From: Phyllostachys edulis
Lineage: Eukaryota > Streptophyta > Magnoliopsida > Poales > Poaceae
Assembly: GCA_036346405.1 (NCBI GenBank)
Contig: CM070550.1
Span: 10,264,115-10,328,114, forward strand
DNA length: 64,000 bases
Direction: 5' to 3'
The position numbers and the translations under genes are program-made. Under the pieces are notes generated by a model. That model saw only the letters and a list, made by a program, of their open reading frames with translations, had not been told where the DNA came from and searched no databases. This document shows, piece by piece, positions 1 to 10,786 of this stretch (position 1 is the stretch's first letter; every line of letters begins with the position of its first letter).

Positions 1-144
1 TTGCCGGCACAAGTCGAGTCGGCACCTCCAGTCGGTTGTTCTCCGGCGACTTGTCGACTAGTTGACGACTTGATAAGCATGATTCAATCACATCCAATCC
101 ACAATAGGCCAATTGTGCAGGACTGACAAACTACAACAAGCACA

Positions 145-330
145 TCACAGAAAATCTACAAAGGAGGTATCGTCCAAATATCCCCACTCAATGGAAGCAG
201 GAATGAAACTGCTTCCACCATGACTATCCCTCGATGAGGACACAAATTCTAATATCCGAGCATGGTCCACTACTCCACTTACATGAAAGAAATCAAAGAA
301 TAGAGAAGTCACATGTTGATCCAAGAGACT
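145..330 (-). CDS. Possible last exon of an unidentified host gene
   Basis: Read on the minus strand, an open frame of about 60 codons runs from a stop at 331-333 to a TGA at 145-147. Its end reads like a genuine protein C-terminus: a Ser/Arg/Gly stretch followed by IPASIEWGYLDD and TSFVDFL. I do not recognise the family. Upstream on the same strand (334-400) a second coding-like snippet (DELGVTEFFEVSW) lies in another frame, so an intron or frameshift may separate them. It lies downstream of, and on the same strand as, the candidate first exon at 2008-2028, so both could belong to one gene with a long transposon-bearing intron. That link is inference. A 3' UTR or a decayed fragment is equally possible. 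Confidence 0.3.
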   Translation of the reverse strand, partial: SLLDQHVTSLFFDFFHVSGVVDHARILEFVSSSRDSHGGSSFIPASIEWGYLDDTSFVDFL

Positions 331-333
331 TCA

Positions 334-779
334 AAAAATTCTGTAACACCTAACTCATCTAGTGGTCAAAAGCAATCAAATATAAAGACAGTACGAGCTT
401 CATCGCCAAGTCAACTGGCTGTTTTCCTGCCCAGCATGGGGCTAAGAACAACATCCCCTTCCCTGTCCCAAACCTGACCATTATCTTCTAGACTCTGTAT
501 AGTTCCTCAGCATGCTACTCGCTACTCTTTCATTTCTATGGCTCACCCTCCTTTCACTCCCCAGTTTCTCATGCATTACGCACACTAGTGTAACAACCAG
601 TGTATAAGTGTATTCTCAACTTATCATCCATAGAGTCACTAGCGACATACATATCCATTGCCACCTGATTTTAAAAAGAGTATATATATACACTTGGATT
701 ATGAAAGCATACACATAACTACAGACAAATCAAATAAACAACTCGACAAACCATGTAATCAGTACGGAATCTAGGGTTA
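334..779. other. Non-coding or intronic stretch, no gene supported
   Basis: No open frame of convincing composition is present beyond the short snippet near 334-400. If the flanking exons on the minus strand belong to one gene, this is intron or 3' region. Confidence 0.4.
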
Positions 780-1581
780 TTAAGGCGTCACCTAAGCAAG
801 CGACGCTTAGGCGGTAAGGCGCTGCCGGTGTGCTAAGGCGTTGCCCCGCCTTGTCGCACATGCCTATTGCTCTGCTCCCGTCGCACGCCGCCGCCGCCTC
901 TGGTTCCCCGTCGCGCACCGCCTTGACACGTCTTCCTCTCGGCTCCCCCCCCCCCGGTCGCACGGCTCCTCTCGGCTCCTTGTCGCCGTCGCGCCTCCAA
1001 CCCTCCCAGTCGCCACGCCTCGTCCAATCGCTCTCCAAGTCAGCCGCCTCCCTCCGGCCCTCGCCTCCCCCTGGCCCTCTCTGCTCAGCCTCTGCTCGCC
1101 TCCCTCTGGACCTCTCTGCGCCTCGCCTCCCTCTCTGCTTTGCTCTTGCCTCATGTGCGCAGCGCAGTAGTACTAGTAGACGTAGTAGCCCAGTGCGATG
1201 CCGATTTAGTAGTACTAGTAGAAGTAGTAGCCCTTGCATTTTAGTAATTAGTAGTAGCAGTGGCACAGGCGCACAGCGCGATTTAGTACTTAGTAGTAGC
1301 AGCAGCAGTGTGATTTGTTAGTAGTAGCAGTGCTGCAGTGGCAGTGTGATACATCATCTCATCAAGGTCATTACATCAAGTCTTCAAATATATTTGCATC
1401 ACATCAAGCCACCAAGATAACATCTCTTCTTACATAATTACAAATATACATACATACATGTAACATGGGCTCAAGAATTGGCAACAAGGTACATATGTGC
1501 TGCTAAAATGCTCATTTTATTTTATTTGCTGCCTTAGCGCTTAAAATGTGTGAGGGGGTGGGTCTCGCCTGGCCGCCTTAA
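780..1581. mobile_element. Non-autonomous DNA transposon with TTAAGGCG termini and TA target duplication
   Basis: The segment starts TTAAGGCG (780-787), ends CGCCTTAA (1574-1581), and is flanked on both sides by TA (778-779, 1582-1583). Just inside the left end are further GGCG-rich copies (CGCTTAGGCGGTAAGGCG). The interior is about 800 bp, GC-rich and Ser/Arg/Pro-rich in all frames, followed by (AGTAGT)-type runs, so its open frames are compositional and not genes. A TA duplication fits Tc1/mariner-like or another TA-targeting superfamily. A TTAA target with GGCG ends would read equally well from the sequence. No transposase is encoded. The superfamily is uncertain, while the boundaries look good. 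Confidence 0.55.
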
Positions 1582-2007
1582 TAAGCATGACGGAATCCAA
1601 ACAAAACATTTCAAATACACTAATAGTCCCGTTTAGATCAAACCAAACCCATCTATCGCAAGTCCATCATCTATCTAACGAGCTCGCAACTGCAAAACTC
1701 TCAACTCAACTAAACGAACATCATCCCACATAATTCAAATCACTGCTACTCGAGATCAAAACACTCACTGGAAATCCAACGCAACAAACAGTGACCACGG
1801 CTCTTACGCCAGCGGATCTCACGGCCCGCGGCCAGATCAAACCCCCTCGATCAGATCTGAACGAGCAAGCCACCACGAACCCCCACACCCAGATCACCCG
1901 CGACTCGATCCAGCCACGCAGATCTATACCTCCACACGCGCAAATCAAACGGCGCCATCTCGAACTACGAACCGGAGCAGATCGGAGAGAGGGAGAGAGC
2001 AACTCAC

Positions 2008-2028
2008 GTGGGTGCGCATGAAGGCCAT
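2008..2028 (-). CDS. Candidate first coding exon (MAFMRTH) of a host gene
   Basis: On the minus strand an ATG at 2028-2026 in good context (ACGATGGCC) is followed by six more codons and then GTGAGTTG, a consensus plant 5' splice site starting at 2007. Upstream is a typical grass leader: a CT-rich tract (2097-2113), a poly-A/C segment and a TATA-like element about 180 bp before the ATG. The sequence downstream in the gene direction (1740-2007) lacks a good frame and has intron character. Later exons would lie at lower coordinates, possibly ending at 145. Seven residues do not allow family assignment. It might instead be an orphan promoter and first exon separated from its gene by transposon insertion. 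Confidence 0.4.
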
Positions 2029-2204
2029 CGTACCGGACCCGGGTGGGAGGCGCCTCTGCCTCGATCGCACGCAGACGAGAGGGGCGGAATGGGGAGGGAG
2101 AGAGAGAGAGAGTACTCTGTTGCTGTGGTTTTTTTTTCTTTTTTTTTTTTGCGAGTTGCGCTGCGTCTTTTGGTGTGGTGGGGAAATTTCTGAAGGGTGC
2201 GTGT

Positions 2205-2211
2205 TCATATA
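2205..2211 (-). promoter_or_regulatory. TATA-like box for the minus-strand gene starting at 2028
   Basis: TATATGA on the minus strand, about 180 bp upstream of the ATG at 2028, precedes a CT-rich and A-rich 5' leader. This spacing fits a plant core promoter with a leader of about 150 nt. There is no further support. Confidence 0.3.
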
Positions 2212-2229
2212 CGCGCACGCGCCTCTAGG

Positions 2230-3121
2230 TGTGGATGCGGGGGAGGGCTCACGGGGCGTGTGGGTTGAATGGGTCAGTGACAGGTAGGGTTTGGGTTTTG
2301 TGGGGACTTATTGTCAGTGACTTGGTTCGTGGTGGATGCTGGGTGGAGAGGTGGGGCTGGGCAGCGGCTTATCCAACGGCTACGATTTGTGTGGCGGGCT
2401 GGCTCTGACTGAGCCGGTGGCCCCTTTTGCGGAGCCGTGCTGAGTTAGGGCTCTTAAAGGGGGGCTTGTTGCGAGGAATAAAAGGAGCGAAAATTCGAGC
2501 CAAAAATAGAAAGGAGTTACAACTTACTGGTACTTGGACACGTATTTGCGCGCTCGTTATAGGTAGGCGCGAAGAATATTAGTGATAAAAAGTGGAAGCG
2601 GAACATTGATGAAGAGTGAAATTAGAATACTGACAAAAGAGGGACTAATTAGAAGTTTGAAATAGACAACAAAACATCAGTGGCGAATTCAAATATAGCA
2701 CATGCATTACGTACTGTAGGAAAAACTGTAATGGTAACAAATAAAGTATTACTATTTTAGTGATGTATATTGAATATTTTTGTGGAAATAGGAAATCGAG
2801 CATATTTTGCATCTTTGCCTGTTTGCCGGTCCCTCGATCATGTAAATACTATTTTCCATGTGGGGAAAGACATATAATTATCGATCAAAATACAATGGAC
2901 AAACATGAACATTGGTGAAGAACGAAAATCAATGGGATTCTCCTTTGTTGAATTACTTACTAATTGAACAAACGTAGAGTTAATTTACAAATTGTAAATG
3001 CTATAAAGTTAGGTAACAGACGAAAACCGTGCTACAGTTACCCAAAAGCTGATGGGCATTTCCTTTGCTATCCATGTGAATGATGATAGGCAATTATGAA
3101 AGATAAAAACATCAGCTAGAG
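2230..3121. other. Intergenic region, no gene seen
   Basis: AT-rich sequence beyond about 2500 without a coding frame. The first 250 bp could be the distal promoter of the gene starting at 2028. Nothing else is recognised. Confidence 0.5.
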
Positions 3122-3132
3122 CCATGAATGAT

Positions 3133-3232
3133 GATTTTTTTAAATAATCTATTTTTTATTCGAAAATACAGAAATAATATCGCTTAATTTTTTCTGAAAA
3201 TAATCCGTGTCATTTATGCGGTTGGGCGAGTT
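3133..3232. repeat. Left terminal inverted repeat of the MULE
   Basis: It pairs with 7345-7440 in inverse orientation. The best matched core is the AATAATCTATTTTTTATTCG block followed by AAAATACAGAAATAATA and CGCTTAATTTTT. Similarity fades into the GTCGCCCAACCG-motif zone. Confidence 0.85.
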
Positions 3233-4156
3233 ACGCAAGTCGCCCAACCGTAGTCTGACTATATTCAAGTTGCCCAATGGAACGGCGACTAGGCGTGAGT
3301 GGACCTAGTCGCCAAAGCGGATGTCGACACGTGTTGGAATCGCCCATTTGTAAAGCGAGTTTAGGAAGTCGTGCAGTGGTTGGGTGACTTAGTTCAAGTC
3401 GCCCAACCGATTAGGCGATTTTAGCTAAATAAACACGGAATTATGCAAATCCAATGGAACAATTGTGTTAAAATATATATTACATTTTTTAGGTATTGTA
3501 TTTAGCAAATCGTATTATATGATGTTATTTTTTAAAAGATAAAAGTGTGGTGACAACGTTGGTTGATGCATTTGTTATTTTAAGTAGAATATGAAGGGTA
3601 CGAAATTTGTCGGACTCATAATAACATTTTTTGATCGTCATATATTGTTGTAGTCGCTAAATTTACGTAGAATTTTGTGAGGACGATTGGGATAGTAATG
3701 AGTGGTAAGTAGAAAGGTAAGTGATATTACGATCGTGAGGGAGTCTCTCCTCGATGAAGTTATGAAGATCTTTGAAACGCTTCGTTGTGGTTATGAAGAT
3801 GCCATAAAACATAGATGATTCGATGGCGGTGCGAATGGTTCTTTACGGGATTCCACTATAAGAGGCATACTTGCAATATAGGCTTGCTTTGATGGCTTAG
3901 CGGAGACACGAACGAGAAGTACATTAAAGTCCGCAGACGAAGCACATTACGTTACAATTAGTTCCACAACATACTAGTTCCACAATTGCTTACAAGAACC
4001 AAAGTCTTGGATGAAGTACAAGTTACAACATACTAGCGGTTGTAATACAAGTTCCTACGATGTCGACATGCGCCTTGCAAGTTCTCGACGATGTGCCCTT
4101 CTGGCGGCGTGGCTGCAATATCTACCGCAGCCGCGGCTTCCCCTTCGTCCATATCG

Positions 4157-6769
4157 CTACGAATCACGGCGACTCTGGCGACAGTCCTTCCCGCTTTCAA
4201 CGAGGTCTAGATCTGGAATCCAAGTCCTATTTGTAGTATCCAGCGTGGCGAAGTTACCCACAACCACAAGCCTCTTAGCTCGCCGCACCACACCTCTCGC
4301 ACCCTTTCCTTCATGAAGTACTCCGTCTGAAGTTCGATGGGTCCATGCGGATGGTCCCATCTGCAGCGAGGACATGAGAGCATGGCTTGTAAAGGAGCTT
4401 TAGCTTATTGCATGTGCAGCTAGGTTCATTCACATGGTCTCCAAGGCATACCTCATGGGTAACAAGAGACCGAGCTGTCCCGAATCCGGCTCTGTCTCAT
4501 AGGATCACGTCGAATCGATGCTCCGTATTGCCCATTCTGAAGACCGTGTCGGCGAGCCTTCTCGGTCTTAGCTGCATGTATCTTTGTAATCTTGACGATA
4601 GGGTGTCGTGGGTTGGCCGCATGAAGTCCGCATTGCATGTCTTTCCTGAAATATCCGATTGTACTATGCAGAACGCCTTCGACGATGGCAACAAGAGGCT
4701 GAGAACACAGGCCCCTAATAACCCAGTTGTACACCTCTGCAAGGTTAATGGTCGTTATGCCATACCTTGCACCATCCGTGTTGTGCAGTAAGGACCACTT
4801 CTCTAATGGCTTGGCCTCAATCCAATGAGAGAAACACTCGATGTCCCTCGAGGTCCTTCGGGTCGAGCTCTCGCAGTGGTGTGAGGCGCTCGGGCTGTGC
4901 CGCCCCAGGAATGAGGGGACGCTTGTTCCTCTCGACAACATGCTTTCTGGTGTGCTCGTCCAACATCGCCTAGCGCATCAAATTCTGGCTGCGGTTACGT
5001 ATAGCAAGCCTCTTGAGCAGCTTCATCAGCGGTTCTTTGCTGAGCGCTTGAAGAAGTTGGCCCCGGATGGCGAATGCACCATCTGTTCCTCGAGTCCGGC
5101 AGGAGCGGCTCATCGGTCTTCTTTGAAGTTGTCGGATGGCCTTCATCATCCGGAGTGGCGATCATGGATTATCACGGACATCGGGGCGTGCCCCAACTAC
5201 TCCCGCCTTCGATGTTGAAGGAACCACAACCACCGTCCTAATTCTCACTTTCCACTTAAAGCAATGGCTAAGGCGAATCGATTGTTGCCATCAACGCCAA
5301 TTCTTTGTCGAGGATCATGCCATTGTATTTCCCGATTAGAAATGTCCGATCCATCGAGATCACAGGCAACATGTATGCGAATGCATTGATCACGAGGACC
5401 GAATGCTAAGAAGGTCCTCTGCAATACCATAAAACCTAGCGGCGGTCTTTTGGGTGGTTGGTCCTTCACAAAGAATGTATATGCGGGTTCTGTCTGCGGC
5501 ACACTGGAGCATACGAGGAAGGTTGTCATAAGACGCCTTGAAAGAACCGAAACTCCTTTCCAAAGCCTTCTGCTTAGCACGCCATGCCTTCGCGTAGCTA
5601 ATCTTATACTTGAATTTCTGCTCGATAGCCACCATGATGTGCTTGGCCTCCAGGTCCGTCTTCTTCACTATCTCTCTCCATACATGGCATTGGCTATGAA
5701 GGTGGACGTTAGGTTGCGATGCCTCGGCAAAATACTACTGAGCAAGCAGGAGTGCGGCTCCACCTTCGAGACAATCTAGTGAGTCTCGTACTTGAGTCTC
5801 CTTGCGTGCACACGCCAAGGATACCCAGCCTGCTCGCATACCACGGTGTACTGCTCCTGGCTGGATTTGAGTACACGAAATGACCGTTGCATGGAAAAGG
5901 CCCACGACTTAATGGCATCTGCGGATGATCCTTGTCGACAAACATTGCCTGGCCGAACCTCCGTCCCATTGTACTCCCACGGTGATTCGTGCTCGTCGTG
6001 CAACAAGACCCTCAACGTCCACCCTATTCCATCCTGCGGGATGGGACCTTAATCCTCCTCGGAAGAGTTATCACCATCCTCTTCTAAAGCTTCCTCCTCC
6101 TTTCGGTGTCAAGTCATCAATCTCCATCGGCGTACTATCTTGTGGACATGCTCCCTGATCTGCTGAGGGGCTTTGGCGTCGCGGTGCGATATTCGCCTCC
6201 GTCTCCTCTTCGCCTCGGCCTCCTCTTACGCCTCGCAACATTGGCCACCTCATCCTCTTACGCCTCTGAGCGTCGGCCACCTCGTCCTCTTGTCGTCCAC
6301 AACATTAGCCACCACGTCTTCTTCATGAACCTGGCAAAGCTGCTCCCACCAACCCGGCGGGAGGCGTCGGAAGGGCCTCGAGTACCTTGAGACATGGCTG
6401 CACGAGTAGCACGTACTCGTAGCCACGGCGCCTACAGCCTTCCAGATATCCTTTCCATGCAACCGTGCGCATCACTCTGCTCAACTCCCACTGAATGTGC
6501 GTGGGAGACCTACTCCAAACCCCTTGTATGACGACACTCCACACCTCGGGGTCCAAGGAGAAGCTTCTGGTGAGCCAGTGTAGAACATCTCTGATTCGGG
6601 CATTCCCCAGGTTCGGGTCTACCAAATTGACTTGTTGAAAATCATTTAGGTCAACACCTTGCGGACCTTCACGAACCGTACCAACACCGTAATGCATTTT
6701 TAATCTTGTGAGCTCCGACATGACTGCAAATATTACAAATGTTGCAATCAGTGATTTCTTGACATACAT
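4157..6769 (-). pseudogene. MuDR-type MULE transposase, broken
   Basis: Read on the minus strand in scrambled frames, the pieces lie in the canonical order. A variable N-terminal part is at 6769-6323 (LNDFQQVNLVDPNLGNARI). The MuDR DNA-binding module follows at 6015-5776 (IKSWAFSMQRSFRVLKSS then CEQAGYPWRVHARR). The block before the DDE core is at 5668-5390 (SYAKAWRAKQKALERSFGSF), with a core remnant near 5245-5300 (GVDGNNRF). The C-terminal block is at 4941-4453 (KWSLLHNTDGARYGITTINL). A SWIM zinc finger lies at about 4436-4375, with CTC, an 11-residue spacer and CSH visible. Several frameshifts separate the pieces, so no functional protein is expected. It would have bound the element ends and catalysed transposition in the nucleus. 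Confidence 0.85.
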
Positions 6770-7344
6770 TCCCCATATACGTAGTAAACAAACAAGTAGC
6801 TACACGTCGCCTACATTTGGCCGAGAACAAGAACAAACAAGAGTATTACCTTCGTTCGTCTTTCTCTTTCACGTCTCCAGCTCCTTTCCTCCCGAACAGC
6901 CCTCTCCCGAGCTCTGCTCCTCCCTGTGTACCTCTCCCAAGCTCCTCTCCTCCTATTATCTCCCTCTCTCGAGCTCCTCTGCTTCTCCTTCTCCCTACCT
7001 TCTCCCCTTTTTCTCCTCTCCCGATCTGCTATGCTTGTCATGAGACAAATAGTGAAAAAAACCATGACGGACACTGGTCGCCTTTCTATATGACCGTGTA
7101 GTCGCTCAGCCGTAGGGCGACTTGGCGAGAAGTCTTGGCCCAAGGGTTGAGCGACACGTGGCCAAGTCGTCATACGGTTGGGCGACTTTGATTGAGCTGC
7201 GAGCAATTCGCTCGACCGTATGGCGACTCTATCCAAGTCGCCATGCCATGAAGCGACAACGCCTCGAACATTTAAATCGCCGTTCCATTGGGCGACTTGA
7301 ATATGTGTCGCCTCATGGTTGGACGACTTCTTAGGACTTCGCCC

Positions 7345-7440
7345 GACCGTCTGACGACACGAGATTATTTACGTAAATAAAAATTAAGCGGTATTATTTC
7401 TGTATTTTCGAATAAAAAATAGATTATTTTTTTTAAAATT
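7345..7440. repeat. Right terminal inverted repeat of the MULE
   Basis: Inverse partner of 3133-3232, ending at the 11-bp target duplication at 7441-7451. Confidence 0.85.
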
Positions 7441-7451
7441 CCATGAATGAT

Positions 7452-8208
7452 TGCCACCCATCCAAGCATATGCAACCCACCTAAAAGTATCATCCTAACA
7501 TTGAAATAACCCAAAATAGAAATCTCATGTGCAGACAACAATGACCAGAAGAACGGAAATTCTTGACCTATCAATCAAAAGGAGATTCCACATTGCCCAA
7601 TCTTACACGATGATGTTGAAATGACATTACCGCACCATCCAGCCTAAACTCTAAATGAATTTACTGATTCAAGAATGCAAAAAAGCTGAACAGGTGTGCG
7701 TACATTAACAAACCATCCACAAAACACTGCAGAGTGCAGACGACATTATGACAGAATGAAACCCGCATGACCCGAGCTAAATTATTCAGATTTGCAACCA
7801 ATTGAAGCACACGAAAATGTTTGAAATCTACACCAACCGCTAGGCATTTTCATCCAAGTTTGAGGAAATCTACGTGCAAGAAATGGCAAAAGAGGAAGGA
7901 AGGAAGGGAGTATGACAGAGGAGCCCACTGTCATAGAGTCAACAACATCATAGAGAAAGAGCATCACACAGAGAAGGAACAGAGCACTATTTGATTCTTG
8001 TAAGAGCTGTTCAACTATTCATCTCTGAAAAGAATGAGGGCAAAACTAGATCATCATGCCATGAGTTTATTAACACGCATTTCATGCAGTAATTTCAAAC
8101 TTATTGCCATGTAATTTCAAACTACACTGTTAGCTAAGCTGTACCACCCTATCTACAACAAGGTTTTAGATATGCGCAATAAAGCTGATATAAAATATGG
8201 GAGTGCAC
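7452..8208. other. No gene seen; flank or intron of the ABCA fragment
   Basis: AT-rich sequence downstream (minus strand) of the last recognised ABCA exon. I looked for the nucleotide-binding domain that should follow in an ABCA gene (Walker A, ABC signature) and did not find it here. Confidence 0.5.
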
Positions 8209-9940
8209 CTCTCTGATAATATCTGTCCTCTCCATTTCAACTAAAGTGTTGAACTCTTGAAGCTGTATAGTCTGCTGTTGAGCAGCTTGAAAACTTTTCC
8301 CATCCAAGCGTGAGGGAAAAACTATTGCCACTTTTCTAATTCCACTACGGAAGGAACCAAATTTGTCCAAACAGAATGCTAAGAGAAGGAACATGAACCA
8401 CTCGAGTACCATTTTGGTTAAAACATCTGACATTCCATTTTGGTGATCACTCAAGTCTCTCCATTGTATTCCGGAAAAGTCTGTATAATTTTCAATTGCT
8501 ATAGGTGGTGAGAACTCATAGATTATGTGGTACAAATAAAACGGGGGGAAGAACTCCATTAGCGTAATCCAGCTTCCTGAAGAACAAAAAAAAATTGTTT
8601 AGTTATTTTTAGATAAGAGTCCATGTTAGAGTAGTAGTCTAAATTTTAGTACCATGTTTAGTTTTGATTACAATATTAGTCTCCATGCACACTCTACATT
8701 TGACACCTAACCTGCCACATCAATACATTGTGTTGGTTTTCTTCTACAATTTCTAAGGAAAAGTCAAAAGTGGCAGTGTTGGTAGAGTTAGAGTCTAATA
8801 AATAATAATGATTCATTAATGTTGAGGGGTTTATAACGTTCACACTATAAATAAAGGGTGTTGAGTCCTGTTGAGCACACACAACACTATTCCATGGGTA
8901 GAATGACATATGTTAATAGACTTGGCCATAGTAACTGCATAAAGATTTTAGTACAATAAGTAGGTTGGGCACATACTTGAGAGGGACATATCTTCAACAA
9001 AAGGCCTGAACAAATATTCTCCTAAGAAGCCAACCCTAATTATGTAGAGGTATCCTGTCACTGCACCAGAGAGTTACCATCAATTTGAGTAGATAATTTC
9101 TTGCTACCATCTGAAGAAAGAAATATGAACACAGAAGCGTAAGCATACCGATGCTTGATCGACATTAGAAAAGTATGTTGCCATAAGAAAAGCAAATGAA
9201 ATTTGCAAGTTTATGTAGGCAAAATAGAACACCAATTGTACGCTGTAGTTATTCAGTCGGAATAATTTTATACCTAGAAACATGAATAAAAGAAAGATGT
9301 TCCCAACACGAGGTAATTTCCATGATTCAAAAATGAATAATGGGTCTATGAGGCATGCTGCCATTCCAATATATCCCAAGTAAAAAAATGCACAAATTTT
9401 AAAGCAATTATTATTAGAAGAATACAAAAACAAACTGAAATTAGTGTGGTATCAACTACTTGTGCAACCATAACCACTATAAAATTCACACCTTTTTTAT
9501 TTGGAATATTAGTGAGGCACATCTCCTAAACCTGCATAAAGTACCATCTTACTGACAATTGAGCCAAACAGAACCAAGAGCAGCATATAAAGTAGTGACA
9601 GAAGAAGGAAATAAAAATAGTATATAGTCTAGTATGCTATATCTCCAAGACCATGCATTTTCATCATAGTTCTTAGCCTTTGTTGCTTCTCATAGACTAC
9701 ATTGTACATAATGACCTGTAATATCGATATGTTAGTATTGTACTACAATGCTTTGCATGTAAAAGTACCAATGGAAAATGTTTCAGGTTCTCCAAGGTAA
9801 TTGATGTCTATATGAAAAAAGGGCAATCTAGCAGATAGTGTGGATCTATAGCAAAACAGGTCATACCGGGAAAAGAAGATTTATAGTCCATACAAAACCC
9901 AGCTTTCCCACTAAGAAAGATATATCATGAGGCATCTCAG
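8209..9940 (-). pseudogene. ABC transporter A family (ABCA) fragment: second half of the membrane domain, introns retained
   Basis: Five minus-strand exons match the membrane-spanning half of plant ABCA proteins. They are about 9940-9867 (DISFLVGKLGFVWTINLLFP), 9715-9553 (VVYEKQQRLRTMMKMHGLGD), 9273-9149 (LFRLNNYSVQLVFYFAYINL), 9060-8977 (GFLGEYLFRPFVEDMS) and 8576-8209 (MEFFPPFYLY to MERTDIIRE). Each internal boundary has a recognisable AG acceptor and a GT donor. An in-frame TAG sits where the family has Trp (just after GLGDIAY), and one exon junction (9149/9060) is a base out of frame. The N-terminal part and the whole ATP-binding domain are missing, so this cannot be a working transporter. 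It is fused at its 5' side to SHMT exons, pointing to gene-fragment capture. Confidence 0.85.
8620..8890. other. Intron of the ABCA fragment; possible short LTR-like insert
   Basis: This intron portion carries a TGTTAGAGTAG start, a TATAAATA box (about 8846) and a CACACAACA end, resembling a short solo LTR. I could not find a clear 5-bp duplication, so the call is weak. Confidence 0.2.
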
Positions 9941-10260
9941 GTACTCTTTTCCATTGTATTATCTTGCGGCGGGGTATCCCTCACTGTACTTGTTGGTCAT
10001 GACGGATCCCACCGCCTACATCACTAATACCGACGTGAGATTCTCTGACGGGATGAGCTCCAGCCCCTGCATCGAACAGATTGACTCAATTCAATAATGT
10101 CTTGAAAAACCAAACACAATACAATCAAACATTGTTGTGATTGCTGATGACTGAAAAAAAAACAGATGCCTTCCATTGGTGGGCTTTCTCGAGCTCGATG
10201 ATGTCGGCAATCTTGGGATCGACCTCCTCGAGCGAGGCATTCAACTGCTTTGTCCACCGC
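9941..10260 (-). pseudogene. Serine hydroxymethyltransferase (SHMT) N-terminal fragment
   Basis: Two minus-strand exons carry unmistakable SHMT sequence. The first (about 10260-10170) reads LNASLEEVDPKIADIIELEK then AHQWK. The second, after an AG acceptor at 10067, reads GLELIPSENLTSV, then AVGSVMTNKYSEGYP near 9990. SHMT is a pyridoxal-phosphate enzyme interconverting serine and glycine with folate. This region holds the N-terminal substrate and tetramer elements, and the PLP lysine region is absent. Two in-frame stops (CAG to TAG before AVGSV; TAC to TAA after YPAAR) and a GC in place of the GT donor after QWK show decay. At about 9940 the SHMT exon runs straight into ABCA sequence, so this is a captured fragment in a chimeric array. 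Confidence 0.85.
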
Positions 10261-10786
10261 AACCAATTCCAAGGAAAATGAGAATACAAGATGAACACAT
10301 CCAAGAAACGTACACGAAACAATGAACATGTCAACACAGGATGAGGAGAACATACTGTGACTCCGGATCTCTCCTCCGTCACCGGCAGGGACGGCCACAC
10401 ACGCATGTGTCCTCAGGTAAGTTGAAGAATGTATTTTATGACTTTCACAAGTTACAGAGATGAGGTAATGAGGTATTAAGGTGACAGTTCCCACTCCTGG
10501 TCCATTCACTAATCCTCGCAAACTTAGCAACAACACTTTACAAGGAGGCTAAAAGTGTCTAGAAAAGTTACCAAAAGCAATATTGTATCTACCGAATTGT
10601 AAAGTAACACTAAGGAAACGCCACAAAGGAGCCACATATAGAATAGGTAGACTCCAAGCTAAAACAAAGGGAAATAAAAGCTCAACTTTTAACTACACTG
10701 AACCTCATAGATTCAAGAAAAAGCATGCAGTCTCAAGTGATAAAAGCTCCCCTTACAGAGCCAAGACTAAATCACAGTTTAAAATC
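10261..10786. other. Unassigned sequence upstream of the SHMT fragment
   Basis: No recognised protein. It is probably part of the same captured segment, because the sequence resumes at 15376 after the LTR insertion. The last five bases (10782-10786, AAATC) are the target duplication of that insertion. Confidence 0.4.

Larger units (their letters stand above)
3133..7440 (-). mobile_element. Mutator-like element (MULE), complete ends, decayed
   Basis: A 4308-bp element is bounded by matching inverted repeats. The left repeat (3133 to about 3232) and the reverse complement of the right repeat (about 7345 to 7440) share long blocks such as AATAATCTATTTTTTATTCG and GAAAATACAGAAATAATA. Immediately outside lies an 11-bp direct duplication CCATGAATGAT at 3122-3132 and 7441-7451, a length typical of Mutator insertions (9-11 bp). 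The interior holds a minus-strand MuDR-type transposase pseudogene. Just inside both ends are many copies of a GTCGCCCAACCG-like motif in both orientations. The extreme terminal 10 bases are less well matched than the core, so the exact tips could shift by a base or two. Confidence 0.9.

Noticed and set aside
830..1321. Long overlapping open frames on both strands (Ser/Arg/Pro-rich)
   Set aside because: They arise from GC-rich low-complexity sequence within a DNA transposon. No domain, and frames are open on both strands.
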